Below, in pieces: positions 17,052-25,893 of a stretch of DNA of 64,000 bases; the stretch's first letter is position 1, and each line of letters starts with the position of its first letter. The notes below the pieces were generated by a model that did not search any database, was not told the origin of the DNA, and saw only the letters and a list, made by a program, of their open reading frames with translations. Origin of the DNA: Albibacillus kandeliae (GTDB taxonomy: Bacteria; Pseudomonadota; Alphaproteobacteria; Rhodobacterales; Rhodobacteraceae); the NCBI RefSeq assembly GCF_003116585.1, contig NZ_QEHM01000001.1, forward strand, positions 248,001-312,000, written 5' to 3'. The position numbers and the translations under genes are program-made.

Positions 17052-20000
17052 TCGGCCAGTTCCTGCAGCGCCATTTCGATCCGGCTGAGCATCGGCGATG
17101 CCCCAGTCGGCGCGATCAGTCTCTGTGCCGTTGCAAGGTGTTCGCGCGCCTGTGCCTTGCGCTTCTTCAGCTTGCAGAGCAGCCCGAGGATCATCTCGCC
17201 CCTCGCAAAGTAATGCCCGTCTTCATCGAATTGCGGGTTCTGCCGAACTTTCGCGATCAGCGACCTGATCCGCTTTTCGCCCGAGAGCATCACGCCCATC
17301 AGCGCCCGGAAGTTTCTGAACAGCAACTGTAGCGAGGCGCCGCCTTCGCCGGTGAGGATCTGAAGGTAGACCTCGCTCAGCAAGAGCCGGTTCCAATCAG
17401 CTGCGATTAGCGCGCCCTCGGTCTCACGGTTCCTGATGGTATTCTCGATCTGGCTCAGCCCCTCGCTGACGCGCCCCTCCATCGCCAGTCCCACGCCCAC
17501 CATCGACTGCGGCACCCCGGCGAAGAGGGTGCAGCCATCGGCCTCGCGCATCCTGACGTAGTCCTGCGCCAAGGCGAGCGCCCCGGGCTTTTCGAGCGCG
17601 ATCAGCGCCGCGACGCGCGAGGATTCGGCGATGGCAATCTCGAACTCCACCCGCGACAGGCGGCAGGCTTCGTCGGAGAACTCGAGCGCCTTTTGCTGGT
17701 CATCGGTGACCACGGCGACGAGGGCCTTCATTGCCGTGCCATAGCCAAGGGCGCGCGGATCGTTGGTCCGTTCGCCCAGCTCGACCATGCGTTCGGCGGT
17801 CTCCCGTGCTCTGACCACGCGGCCGCGTGTCAGCTCGTTCCAGCCAATCGTGGCGAGGTAGAAGTTCTGCAGGTAGGCGTCATTGAACTTGGCCAACGCG
17901 GTTTCGACTTCGGTCCTCTTGGCCTCGAATTCCGCATTCGAAAGGGCAGAACGATAGATCGACACCGACAACTCGTTGACCATCGCATAGGCGATGGATT
18001 TTGGATCACCCAGCCGCTTTGCCATCTCCGTCAGTTCCTGCTGCACCTCCTGTGCCTCGATGAAGCGGCTGTTACCGACGAGGCAGGAGACGTAATGATG
18101 CAAAAACAGGACATGATCGCCGTTGTCGCCAATTCTCAAGAGGACGGGTCGGACGCGCGGTGCCACGCTGATCATCGTCATGACATCGAGGGAGATGTTG
18201 AGGCAGAGCGCGTAGTTGCCAAGGAATTCGGCAAATGCCCCGTCACTGGCGCAGCCGGCTTCCCTCTCGTAGAGCGCCAGGGCCGCGTCAAAATAGTGAT
18301 TGGCCTGATCGAGGGAGAACACGCCCAGGCTCTTCACCCCGGCGAGCGCGTTGTACTTGAAGGCCAGGTCGGCCCGGTCGGTCTGAGAGTAGTGATGCGC
18401 CAGTGTTTCGGCAGCTTCGGGCAGGTTGTTGGCATTGCGCAGTTCCAATGCCTTCGCAATGTCGAGGTGGAGCTTTGACCTGCTTTCCGCAAGCAGGCTC
18501 TGGTACACCGTGTCGCGCAGCAGCACGTGTTTGAACACGTAGTCGGACGTCGCGCCCTCGGGATAGATGATATCCAGCGCCTTCAATCGTTGCAGCGCTG
18601 CCCCGGTGTCGCCCAGATGGGGCGAGACCTGCGAGAGCAGCCCGGGATCGAACTGTCGCCCGATGGTCGCCGCCGCCTGCAACAACTCGCGGTCTTCCGG
18701 CTGGAGTTGGTCGATGCGCGCCGATAGCAGCCCCTGCATGCTGGCAGGCACGGCGTTCTCGCCCTGCTCGGCGTCGTACCATACCTTGCCGCCCCCGATT
18801 TTCAGCAGGCCCTGTTCTAGCAGGAAGCTCAGGAGTTCTTCGCAGAACAGGGGATTGCCACCGGCGCGCTCGGTCACCTGCCGGAGCATCTCGTCCGGCA
18901 GTGCGTCGATCTTGAGCCGGGCCCGTATCAAATCGTGAATGTCGTCGTCGGACAGTGGCCTGAGTTCGATGGTGCGTGTGCTTGGGTCATCGCGCCAGGG
19001 GGGCAGGTACTCCGGTCGCCGGTTCGTCAGGATCAGCAGGTTCTTCAGGTCGCCCGACCCGATCAGGCGCTGCAGCAGTTCCTGCGAAACGCCGTCGATC
19101 CAGTGGATGTCCTCGACCAGCAGAACCACCGGGCCGGCTGCACATTGCCCTGCAAGCAGTGCGACCAGCAGATCACGGGACCGCAGGCCGACAAGGACCC
19201 CGTCCAACCCGTCGAGCGTACCCTCCGGCGGCGCATGGCCCAGCAGGTTCATTAGCAGGCCGAGGTTTTCCGATTGGTTCAACCCGGTGCGCTCAAGACC
19301 TTCCCTGAGTTTTTGCTCGACTTGCTCAGCCTCTTCCCCACCCTCGATGCGGAAGGCCGCGCGGACGACCCCGACAAAAGGAAACAACGGCACGCGCTGA
19401 CCAACAGCGGTGCAGTGGCCCGAGTAAACCCTCACGTTCTGCAGCGCCGCGCTGCGCAGGAATTCGAACACCAGTCGCGTCTTGCCGAGACCCGGCTCCG
19501 CGACGAGATCCGCCACGCGCAGCCCGTCCCGTGTCGAGGCTAGCGCCTCTGTCAGCGCGGCCAGCTCGGCCCCTCGACCGACATGCTGGCTCAACCCACG
19601 CCCGAGCGATGCGTCAAAACGGGTTGCGCCCTCGTGTACCGACAGCAGGCGCCAGAGCTTGTGAGGCTTTGCAATGCCCTTGATCTGATGCTCGCCGTCG
19701 AAACTCATGTCCACGAGCCACTGGACGAGGGCCCTGGTGTTGCCACAGATCAGACAACCGCCCTCGGGCGCCAGCGACTGGATCCGAGAGGCGAGGTTCA
19801 CCGTGCTCCCAACGGCCGTCATCTGGGCGTCTTCGCCCTCGACCGCCGCCACCACGACCGAACCGGAGGAAATGCCGACCCGCATGATGACCCGCACCCC
19901 GAAGCGTGCGGTGATATCGTCTGCCGCATCCGCAAAGGCCCGGTGGATGGCAAGCGCCGTGGCACAGGCCCGCAGCGCTGAATCCTCCAGCGCCTCGGGA

Positions 20001-20239
20001 ATGCCGAACACCGCCATGATGCTGTCACCGGCAAAACCGCGCACCGCGCCACCGTGCTTTTCCACGATGTCGCTCAGCATCGCGTAGATCATCCTCGTGA
20101 AATTGACCGAGGTTTCCTCGCCCAGCTTGCTCACGATGGCGGTGTATCCGACCATGTCGGTGAACAGCACCGACACCGGACGGCGTTCCGCCCGATGCTG
20201 TGCCGCAGCGCGTCCCCTTAATGCCGTGGAGTCACCCAT
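17048..20239 (-). CDS. Class III nucleotidyl cyclase fused to AAA/STAND-like ATPase and helical repeats
   Basis: The 1063-residue protein starts with a class III cyclase domain (20-200): metal ligands D28 (LFTDMVGYT) and D72 (GDSIMAVFG), and VNLASRI (N148, R152). An ATPase follows with Walker A AEPGLGKT (247-254) and Walker B VVLLVEDIHWID (371-382), the AAA_16-type ATPase seen in many cyclase-ATPase regulators. From about 560 to the end it is all-helical with TPR-like repeats. The residues that select adenine in canonical cyclases look altered: Gly68 where Lys is usual and Ser145 where Asp is usual. It is transcribed toward the DyP operon. Such proteins probably sense protein or small-molecule partners through the repeats; the signal is unknown. 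Confidence 0.9.
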   Translation of the reverse strand: MGDSTALRGRAAAQHRAERRPVSVLFTDMVGYTAIVSKLGEETSVNFTRMIYAMLSDIVEKHGGAVRGFAGDSIMAVFGIPEALEDSALRACATALAIHRAFADAADDITARFGVRVIMRVGISSGSVVVAAVEGEDAQMTAVGSTVNLASRIQSLAPEGGCLICGNTRALVQWLVDMSFDGEHQIKGIAKPHKLWRLLSVHEGATRFDASLGRGLSQHVGRGAELAALTEALASTRDGLRVADLVAEPGLGKTRLVFEFLRSAALQNVRVYSGHCTAVGQRVPLFPFVGVVRAAFRIEGGEEAEQVEQKLREGLERTGLNQSENLGLLMNLLGHAPPEGTLDGLDGVLVGLRSRDLLVALLAGQCAAGPVVLLVEDIHWIDGVSQELLQRLIGSGDLKNLLILTNRRPEYLPPWRDDPSTRTIELRPLSDDDIHDLIRARLKIDALPDEMLRQVTERAGGNPLFCEELLSFLLEQGLLKIGGGKVWYDAEQGENAVPASMQGLLSARIDQLQPEDRELLQAAATIGRQFDPGLLSQVSPHLGDTGAALQRLKALDIIYPEGATSDYVFKHVLLRDTVYQSLLAESRSKLHLDIAKALELRNANNLPEAAETLAHHYSQTDRADLAFKYNALAGVKSLGVFSLDQANHYFDAALALYEREAGCASDGAFAEFLGNYALCLNISLDVMTMISVAPRVRPVLLRIGDNGDHVLFLHHYVSCLVGNSRFIEAQEVQQELTEMAKRLGDPKSIAYAMVNELSVSIYRSALSNAEFEAKRTEVETALAKFNDAYLQNFYLATIGWNELTRGRVVRARETAERMVELGERTNDPRALGYGTAMKALVAVVTDDQQKALEFSDEACRLSRVEFEIAIAESSRVAALIALEKPGALALAQDYVRMREADGCTLFAGVPQSMVGVGLAMEGRVSEGLSQIENTIRNRETEGALIAADWNRLLLSEVYLQILTGEGGASLQLLFRNFRALMGVMLSGEKRIRSLIAKVRQNPQFDEDGHYFARGEMILGLLCKLKKRKAQAREHLATAQRLIAPTGASPMLSRIEMALQELAD

Positions 20240-20304
20240 GATGGTTCAATCCTATCACGACTGCCATTCCCGAGGCTACGTCTCGAAGGTGCGAGGCGAG
20301 AGGT

Positions 20305-20328
20305 GATCCGGGGTACTACTCCCGGATC
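20305..20328 (-). terminator. Hairpin downstream of the SMP-30-like gene
   Basis: GATCCGGG / CCCGGATC, a perfect 8-bp stem with an 8-nt loop, lies 29 nt past the stop codon of the gene on the minus strand. No T-run follows, so it may be a transcript-end stabiliser. Confidence 0.45.
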
Positions 20329-20356
20329 TCGGGGGCAAATGCGGCTCTCGATCAGC

Positions 20357-21331
20357 TCATGATTTCTGCCAATCCTGGGCCTGGTCCTGTAGCTTGAGCC
20401 CGGGGCGCTCCCACCGTGTCTTGTAGATCGTGCCGGTACTAGACGCCGTGATCCAGACATCCTGCATGTCCGCGCCCCCGAAACATAGGTTGGTCGTGAA
20501 CAGGTCGCTGACAGGGAGGTGGTCGATTGACTTGCCGTCCGGGCTGAAGATCGTGATGCCACCGTTGAAGATCGTGCCGACGCAGATGCGGCCGTCGGCT
20601 TCGACCTTGAGACTGTCGAGCCACTGGTAACCGGGCAAGGTCTGCACCACGTCTCCCGGCATCTTCGGCAGGGGGCCTTGCTCCAACTTGCCGGGCCCAA
20701 GGATCTTCATCGACCAGAGGCGCCCGAAAACAGTGTCCGAGACGTAGAGCGTATCGCCGTCGGGCGAGATGCCGATGCCGTTGGCAGTGGGAATCACCGT
20801 CGCGCGCTGCAGAGTCTTTCCGTCGATGGTCGCATAGTACACCGACCCCAGTTCGCTGGTCAGACCTTCCTGCTTTCCCGTATCGGTGAACCAGAACGCT
20901 CCATCCCGGTCAAAGACGATGTCGTCGGGCGCGATCAGGCGCTTGCCTTCGAATTCCGTGTAGAGAGTGGTGACCTCTCGGGTCTCCAGATCGACTCTTT
21001 GTATCGATCCTCCCTGATAATTCGGACGAGCGGGGTCGGGGATCGTTATCGTGTGCTCCGGGTCCTTCTTCGGGTCATTGTCCGGAGTGTTGAATGGAAC
21101 GAAGGAATAGACGCCGCCATTGTTGCAGACATAGGCGGCCCCATCCGGACCGATGGCCACTCCGTTCGGCCCGCCCTCCAACTTCACTACATTATTGATC
21201 TGTCCGTCCGGAAGAAGACGCTTGAGATACTGCTCCTCGATATCGACGAAAAGAAGCGAACCATCCTTCATCGCGACGGGGCCTTCGGGGAATCCCAATC
21301 CGCTCGCGACCGGGTGCAAGTCTAACGGCAT
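20357..21331 (-). CDS. SMP-30/gluconolactonase-family beta-propeller protein
   Basis: The 324-residue protein is a six-bladed propeller of the SMP-30/LRE family. The likely metal ligands are visible: Glu in GLGFPEGPVA (near 17), Asn in PTANGIGISPDG and Asp in YQWLDSLKVEADG. Members hydrolyse sugar lactones or related esters. The start at 21331 follows AGGAGGAA; the frame is open to 21394 but without a ribosome site. No signal peptide. It is flanked by a non-coding region upstream and a hairpin downstream, so it seems monocistronic. No sugar dehydrogenase is near, hence the substrate is open. Confidence 0.88.
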   Translation of the reverse strand: MPLDLHPVASGLGFPEGPVAMKDGSLLFVDIEEQYLKRLLPDGQINNVVKLEGGPNGVAIGPDGAAYVCNNGGVYSFVPFNTPDNDPKKDPEHTITIPDPARPNYQGGSIQRVDLETREVTTLYTEFEGKRLIAPDDIVFDRDGAFWFTDTGKQEGLTSELGSVYYATIDGKTLQRATVIPTANGIGISPDGDTLYVSDTVFGRLWSMKILGPGKLEQGPLPKMPGDVVQTLPGYQWLDSLKVEADGRICVGTIFNGGITIFSPDGKSIDHLPVSDLFTTNLCFGGADMQDVWITASSTGTIYKTRWERPGLKLQDQAQDWQKS

Positions 21332-21987
21332 TTCAACGTTCCTCCTCACTCTGGTTTCGCAGACAGAATGGCGTGAAGGACGCAATTTTTGCAACCTTGA
21401 CGATAAGGTCGGGTCCGGAATTCACACAGGATGCGTGCTTTGAGGGATTGGAGATTGCCAGTGATAGTTGTGCATTTGAGTGTGGCGTATTTTGTCGGAC
21501 GAGCCGCCGTATTCAGTGCTGGCCGAGTAGCTCGAAAGTACAGAGTGCTGCGTCAGCTGGATTGGCGGAGCGGCGTTTCTATTTGGCGCTGAGCTGGTCG
21601 ACTTTCTTTCTCTGCCAAGCGCCTTTCGAAACAGGAATTGCAGCCGGGCGGCCTGTAGAAACAGCGCAGAGGAGGTTCTCTTATCGTGCGTCCTCTGACC
21701 ACAATTCAGCCAGGCGTGCCTATTCTGCGAAAGTGCATTCTCACGCCGCTGCCCAGAATGGCACGCCGCTTTAGCGTACAGTAACCGGGAAAACGTATCC
21801 TGAGCATGGGTCCGAGTTCAGTTTTTGAACCTCAGTCGACGAGAGCCTTCCGACCACCTCCATTCGAGTCCCGTTTCCCCCAACCGAGGGGAAACGGGCG
21901 CATCACGGGCCTAACCCGGTAAGGTGAGGGCAGGCGGGGCGTCACCGCCAGGTGACGAACGCCGCCCCACCCAGCCCGTCGGGCTGC
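21332..21987. other. 656-bp region without a recognisable gene
   Basis: An open frame at 21373-21774 (+, 133 codons) translates into a Ser/Arg/Ala-rich sequence with no family resemblance, and it has no ribosome-binding site. Base composition is clearly less GC-rich than the flanks around 21420-21830. It may be debris of a decayed gene or element. Two hairpins near the right end probably belong to the minus-strand peptidase operon. Confidence 0.5.
21870..21898 (-). terminator. Strong hairpin downstream of the M20/M81 operon
   Basis: A perfect 11-bp inverted repeat, CCCGTTTCCCC / GGGGAAACGGG, with a 7-nt loop lies about 90 nt past the stop codon at 21988. A second smaller stem, CGTCACC / GGTGACG with a GCCA loop (21940-21957), precedes it. 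No T-run is seen on the minus strand. Probable transcript end for the peptidase operon. Confidence 0.6.
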
Positions 21988-23124
21988 TCAGGCCAGCGTC
22001 GTCAGCAGGCCCGCCATGATCTTCGTGCGGGGCAGGATGCCGTCGACGAGGATATGTTCCTCCAGCGTATGCAGCCCCGCGCCCTGCAGGCCCAGCGAGC
22101 AGAGGCTGGGGATGCCGAGCGCCCCGGTAAAGTTCGCGTCCGAGCCGCCGCCCTGGCTGCCGTGCGGCATTTCGAGGCCCAGTTCGGCCGAGAGGCCCTT
22201 GGCGATGTCGTAGAGCGCCATGGTGCCCGGCATTTCCGGCTCCCAGACGGGGCGGGTGACGCCGCGCTCGACGGTGAAGGTCACGCCGTTGCGCTCGCCC
22301 GTCATCGCCAGCATCTTCTCGACGCCCGCGTCTAGGTCTTCCTGCTTCTTCGCCATCGAAAGGCATTCCGCCGAGGCGAAGGAGGGGACGCAGTTGACCC
22401 ACTTGCCGGACGAGATGTTGTTGCAGGAGAAGGTACAGTCCTCGCCCGTCATCTCCTCGATCTCGATGATCCGCTTCGCCAGTTCGCGCACGGCCGAGAC
22501 ACCGCCCTTGACGTTCGAGCCCGCGTGCGAGGGTTTGCCCTTGGCCGTGAGGTTGAAGCGCGCGATGGCGTAGCGCCCGGTGGTCACGCCGTTGTTGGGC
22601 GCGGCGGGCTCGGGGCAGAGCACGTACTTGGCACGCTTCGCCTCGGTCTCGATCAGCTTGCGCGTCGCGGGTGTGCCGATCTCCTCGTCGGGGGTGAACA
22701 GCGCGACGATGGGCAGGGGCGTCTCGATGCCCGCCTCCTGAATGCGCCGGATGGCCTCCAGCGTCATGTAGTTGCCGCTCTTCATGTCCTGAATGCCGGG
22801 GCCGTAAACCTTGTCGCCCTCGCGGCGGAAGGGGTTCACGGCCAGCGTCCCGATGGGATGTACGGTGTCGAAATGGCCGGTGATCATGATCCCCGGTTCG
22901 CCCATCTTCGGATGCGGAAACCGCGCGCGGACCGAACCGCCTAAGCCCATGGTGCCGGGGATCCTTTCGACGGTTGCGCCGAGTTCGGCGCATTTCATCG
23001 CCACGAGGTCCATCATCCGGTCGCATGCGGCAGCATCCCAGGTGGGGCTCTCGCACTCGATCCAGGGCTTCATCCCCTCGATCATTTCGTCGGCGTCGAA
23101 GGGGAGGTCTTTCCAGTCGGTCAT
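21988..23124 (-). CDS. M20-family metallopeptidase (glutamate carboxypeptidase-like)
   Basis: The 378-residue enzyme has the di-zinc M20 motifs: GHFDTVHP (H84, D86), GPGIQDMKSG (D113), TPDEEIGT (E147 catalytic, E148) and a late His near HTLEEH. The pattern is closest to CPG2/ArgE-DapE type carboxypeptidases, which remove C-terminal Glu or deacylate amino acids. Its ATG overlaps the stop of the preceding M20 gene by 4 nt, so both are cotranscribed with the M81 gene and probably the ABC genes upstream. Exact substrate is unknown. Confidence 0.9.
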   Translation of the reverse strand: MTDWKDLPFDADEMIEGMKPWIECESPTWDAAACDRMMDLVAMKCAELGATVERIPGTMGLGGSVRARFPHPKMGEPGIMITGHFDTVHPIGTLAVNPFRREGDKVYGPGIQDMKSGNYMTLEAIRRIQEAGIETPLPIVALFTPDEEIGTPATRKLIETEAKRAKYVLCPEPAAPNNGVTTGRYAIARFNLTAKGKPSHAGSNVKGGVSAVRELAKRIIEIEEMTGEDCTFSCNNISSGKWVNCVPSFASAECLSMAKKQEDLDAGVEKMLAMTGERNGVTFTVERGVTRPVWEPEMPGTMALYDIAKGLSAELGLEMPHGSQGGGSDANFTGALGIPSLCSLGLQGAGLHTLEEHILVDGILPRTKIMAGLLTTLA

Positions 23125-24281
23125 GCGGCGACTCCGCGGGTCTTGATCAGGTTGGCATAGATGCTGGCGCCGACGGGCAGGATCGCGTCGTCGAGCACGA
23201 AACCGGGGTTGTGCAGGGGCACGTCGCCCGCATGACCCACGGTGCAATAGGCCCCCGGCACCACGCGCAGCATGTCGGCAAAGTCTTCCGAGCCCATGGC
23301 GAGGTTGGTCTTGAGGTTGGCCGACTCCTCGCCCACCACGCCACGCGCCACGGCGATCACTTCGTCCGACAGCGCATCGTCATTCACCAGCACGTCAAAC
23401 ACGTTGCGGATGTCGACGTCGATCTCGACGTTGTAGCCCTTGGCGACGCCCTCGCAGAGCGCGCGGATGCGCTCCGAGATCAGCTCGCCTACCTCGGTAT
23501 CGAAGAAACGGATGGTGCCGCCCAGCGTCGCGGTCTCGGGGATCACATTGTAGGCCGTGCCGGAGTTCAGCTTGGTCACCGAAATCACCGCAGGTTTCGT
23601 CGGGTCGATGTTGCGCGACACGATAGACTGAATCTGCTGCACGAGGTTGGTGGCGATCACGATGGGGTCGCGGCTGCCGTGCGGGTTGGCGCCATGCGCG
23701 CCACGCCCGGTCACCTTGATGTCAAAGAAGTTCGAGCCGGCCATCGCCGGGCCCTTCTTGATCCCGACGACATCGGGCGCATCGAAGGGCGAATTGTGCA
23801 TCCCGTAGATCTCGTCGCAGGGAAAGCGGTCGAACAGCCCGTCGGCCAGCATGGCGCGGGCGCCGCCGAGGCCCTCTTCGGCAGGCTGGAAGATGAAGAC
23901 GGCGGTGCCGGGGAAATCCGGGTTCTCGGCGAGATAGCGCGCCGCACCCAGCAGCATGGTGGTGTGCCCGTCATGCCCGCAGGCATGCATCACGCCGGGG
24001 TTTTTCGAGGACCAGGGCAGGTTGGTCTCCTCGTGGATCGGCAGCGCGTCCATGTCGGCGCGCAGGCCGATGGTCTTGCCGGGCGTCGAGCCTTTCAGAA
24101 CGCCCACCACGCCGGTCTTGCCGATGCCGGTGGTCACCTCGATGCCCCAGCTCTTCAGCAGCTCCGCGACGATACCCGAGGTACGGACTTCCTCGAACCC
24201 GAGTTCCGGGTGCTCGTGAAAGTCGCGGCGAATGGTGGTCAGGTCGTCGGCAAAGGCGGCGATCTCTTCAATGACCGGCAT
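23121..24281 (-). CDS. M20D amidohydrolase (hippurate hydrolase/IAA-amino-acid hydrolase-like)
   Basis: The 386-residue protein shows the amidohydrolase subfamily motifs RRDFHEHPELGFEE (17-30), MHACGHDGHTTMLLG (C101, H103) and FQPAEEGLGGA (E135, E136), and the dimerisation domain with GTAYNVIPETATLGG. These enzymes cleave N-acyl amino acids. The start at 24281 lies inside the end of the M81 gene (14-nt overlap); the frame stays open upstream as a shadow. It forms a coupled trio with the M81 and the second M20 genes. Confidence 0.93.
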   Translation of the reverse strand: MPVIEEIAAFADDLTTIRRDFHEHPELGFEEVRTSGIVAELLKSWGIEVTTGIGKTGVVGVLKGSTPGKTIGLRADMDALPIHEETNLPWSSKNPGVMHACGHDGHTTMLLGAARYLAENPDFPGTAVFIFQPAEEGLGGARAMLADGLFDRFPCDEIYGMHNSPFDAPDVVGIKKGPAMAGSNFFDIKVTGRGAHGANPHGSRDPIVIATNLVQQIQSIVSRNIDPTKPAVISVTKLNSGTAYNVIPETATLGGTIRFFDTEVGELISERIRALCEGVAKGYNVEIDVDIRNVFDVLVNDDALSDEVIAVARGVVGEESANLKTNLAMGSEDFADMLRVVPGAYCTVGHAGDVPLHNPGFVLDDAILPVGASIYANLIKTRGVAA

Positions 24282-25815
24282 GTTCGGTCTCCTTCGTGGT
24301 TGTTTCTTCGTCGGGCGTGAACGCGGGGCCCAGTGCGCCCACTCTGATCCCAGGACGCAGGCGCCGCCAAGGAAGAAGTGCAGGATCCACCGCCATCGGG
24401 CCGGGCGCGGCGCAGACCATGAGGGTCGAGGCGATGGGTTCGAAATCGGCCCGGAAGTGGACCGAGCTCTTGACGATGACGATGGGCTCGTCCTCGGGGT
24501 CGATGCCGACCTGCCGGAACATCTCGCGGTCGGCCATCTGGGCCTTGGCCGAGACCAGCACGATGCGCAGGTCGCCAAGGCGCAGGCAGGCGGACGGACC
24601 CATGTTCAGCTGTCGCCCGCGATAGAAAGGTCCGAGCGCGAGGAAAGCGCCGTCGGAGAGCATCTCGACCACGAATTCTGCCTCGAAGGGCGCATCCCCC
24701 GCGACACCGGATTGCCCGCCGATCGGCATGGTCAGCGTCGCGCCTTCACCGGCGGCATGTGCCTTGCGGGCGGCCTCGGGGTCGTAGAGGTTGCCGATGG
24801 CGCCCTTCGCCCCGAGCGCATGCATCGCTCGGATCATGCCGGTCGTGTTGCTGTCGGCGCCAGCGCCCGGATTGTCCTGCGTGTCCGAGATCACCACGGG
24901 GCCGGTCCGACCCGGCGCGGTGGCCAGCCTCATCGCCTCGGCCACGCCGTCCTCGGGCGTCCAGACCTTGCCCCTGAACCTGGGCTCGGCGGCGATCACT
25001 GCCTCCATCAGGGCGTCGGCAGCCTCGTCGGCGCCGGGACCATAGGCAAAGACGGTCATGCCGCACTCCGGGAAGTCGGCGGCGGGGAAGCCCATGTTGA
25101 AGCTCATCTCGCGCACATCGCCCGCGAGGTCCTCCAGCAGAGCATAGAGGCCCTGCGCCGGCTCCGCATGGGTACACTGCCAGGCGATGGCAGTCATGAA
25201 GGGGGCCACCCGCATCGCCTTGTCGGGGCGCGAGCCGTCCAGCATCCTCTCCAGCGCCCGTGCGCCGCGCAGACCGGTTTCGGCCATGTCCACATGCGGA
25301 TAGGTTCGGTAGCTTTCCAGCACATCCGCATGGTCGAACATCTGCCGGGTGACGTTGGCATGCAGGTCGAGGCAGACGACAACGGGGATTTCGGTGCCGA
25401 CCGTCTCGCGCAGGCGCCGCAGCAGCTCACCCTCGCCATCGTCGTGATGCTCGGTCACCATCGCACCATGCAGGTCGAGGAAGATCCCGTCGAGCGGCAG
25501 TTCGGCGCTGATCCGTTCGATCAGTTCGGCAGCGATCCGTTCGAAGGCGTCCTCGGTCACGTGGGCCGAGGGCGAGGTGGCGCAGAACAGGGTAGGGCGC
25601 AGGTTCCATCCCACCGCCTCGCCGTGGCGGATCGCGCCAGAGATGGCGGCGTTGATGTTGCTGCAGCGGGCGATGATCTCCTCACCGCGCAGCATCCGGC
25701 CCGAACCATCTCCGCTGGCGAAATCGTCATAGGTTGCCTTGGACGGGCCGAAGGTATTGGTTTCATGCAGGAAGCCGCCAATGGCGATGCGCGGCGCGGC
25801 CTGAGAGGCTGACAT
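24268..25815 (-). CDS. M81-family metallopeptidase (microcystinase MlrC-like)
   Basis: The 515-residue protein begins with the family hallmark IGGFLHETNTF (H17, E18) and has LDLHGAMVTEHHDDGEG and DTQDNPGAGADSNTT, typical of MlrC, which completes degradation of linearised microcystin, and of many homologues of unknown substrate. The ATG at 25815 is 5 nt after GGAG; an in-frame GTG lies 6 nt upstream. It is 78 nt downstream of the ABC ATPase gene and overlaps the amidohydrolase gene. No mlrA or mlrB gene is seen, so the natural substrate is more likely a small peptide or acyl-amino acid. Confidence 0.9.
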   Translation of the reverse strand: MSASQAAPRIAIGGFLHETNTFGPSKATYDDFASGDGSGRMLRGEEIIARCSNINAAISGAIRHGEAVGWNLRPTLFCATSPSAHVTEDAFERIAAELIERISAELPLDGIFLDLHGAMVTEHHDDGEGELLRRLRETVGTEIPVVVCLDLHANVTRQMFDHADVLESYRTYPHVDMAETGLRGARALERMLDGSRPDKAMRVAPFMTAIAWQCTHAEPAQGLYALLEDLAGDVREMSFNMGFPAADFPECGMTVFAYGPGADEAADALMEAVIAAEPRFRGKVWTPEDGVAEAMRLATAPGRTGPVVISDTQDNPGAGADSNTTGMIRAMHALGAKGAIGNLYDPEAARKAHAAGEGATLTMPIGGQSGVAGDAPFEAEFVVEMLSDGAFLALGPFYRGRQLNMGPSACLRLGDLRIVLVSAKAQMADREMFRQVGIDPEDEPIVIVKSSVHFRADFEPIASTLMVCAAPGPMAVDPALLPWRRLRPGIRVGALGPAFTPDEETTTKETEHAGH

Positions 25816-25893
25816 GGTCACTCCATCCGTGTGGGTATCTGGGGCGGCCCGGTCGGGCCGCCGCCGTTCGGTAAGACGGTGGCACAGGTGCGA

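Noticed and set aside
21373-21774. A 133-codon frame in the gap after the lactonase
   Set aside because: No ribosome-binding site, no family resemblance and Ser/Arg/Ala-rich composition. Reported only as part of the non-coding stretch.
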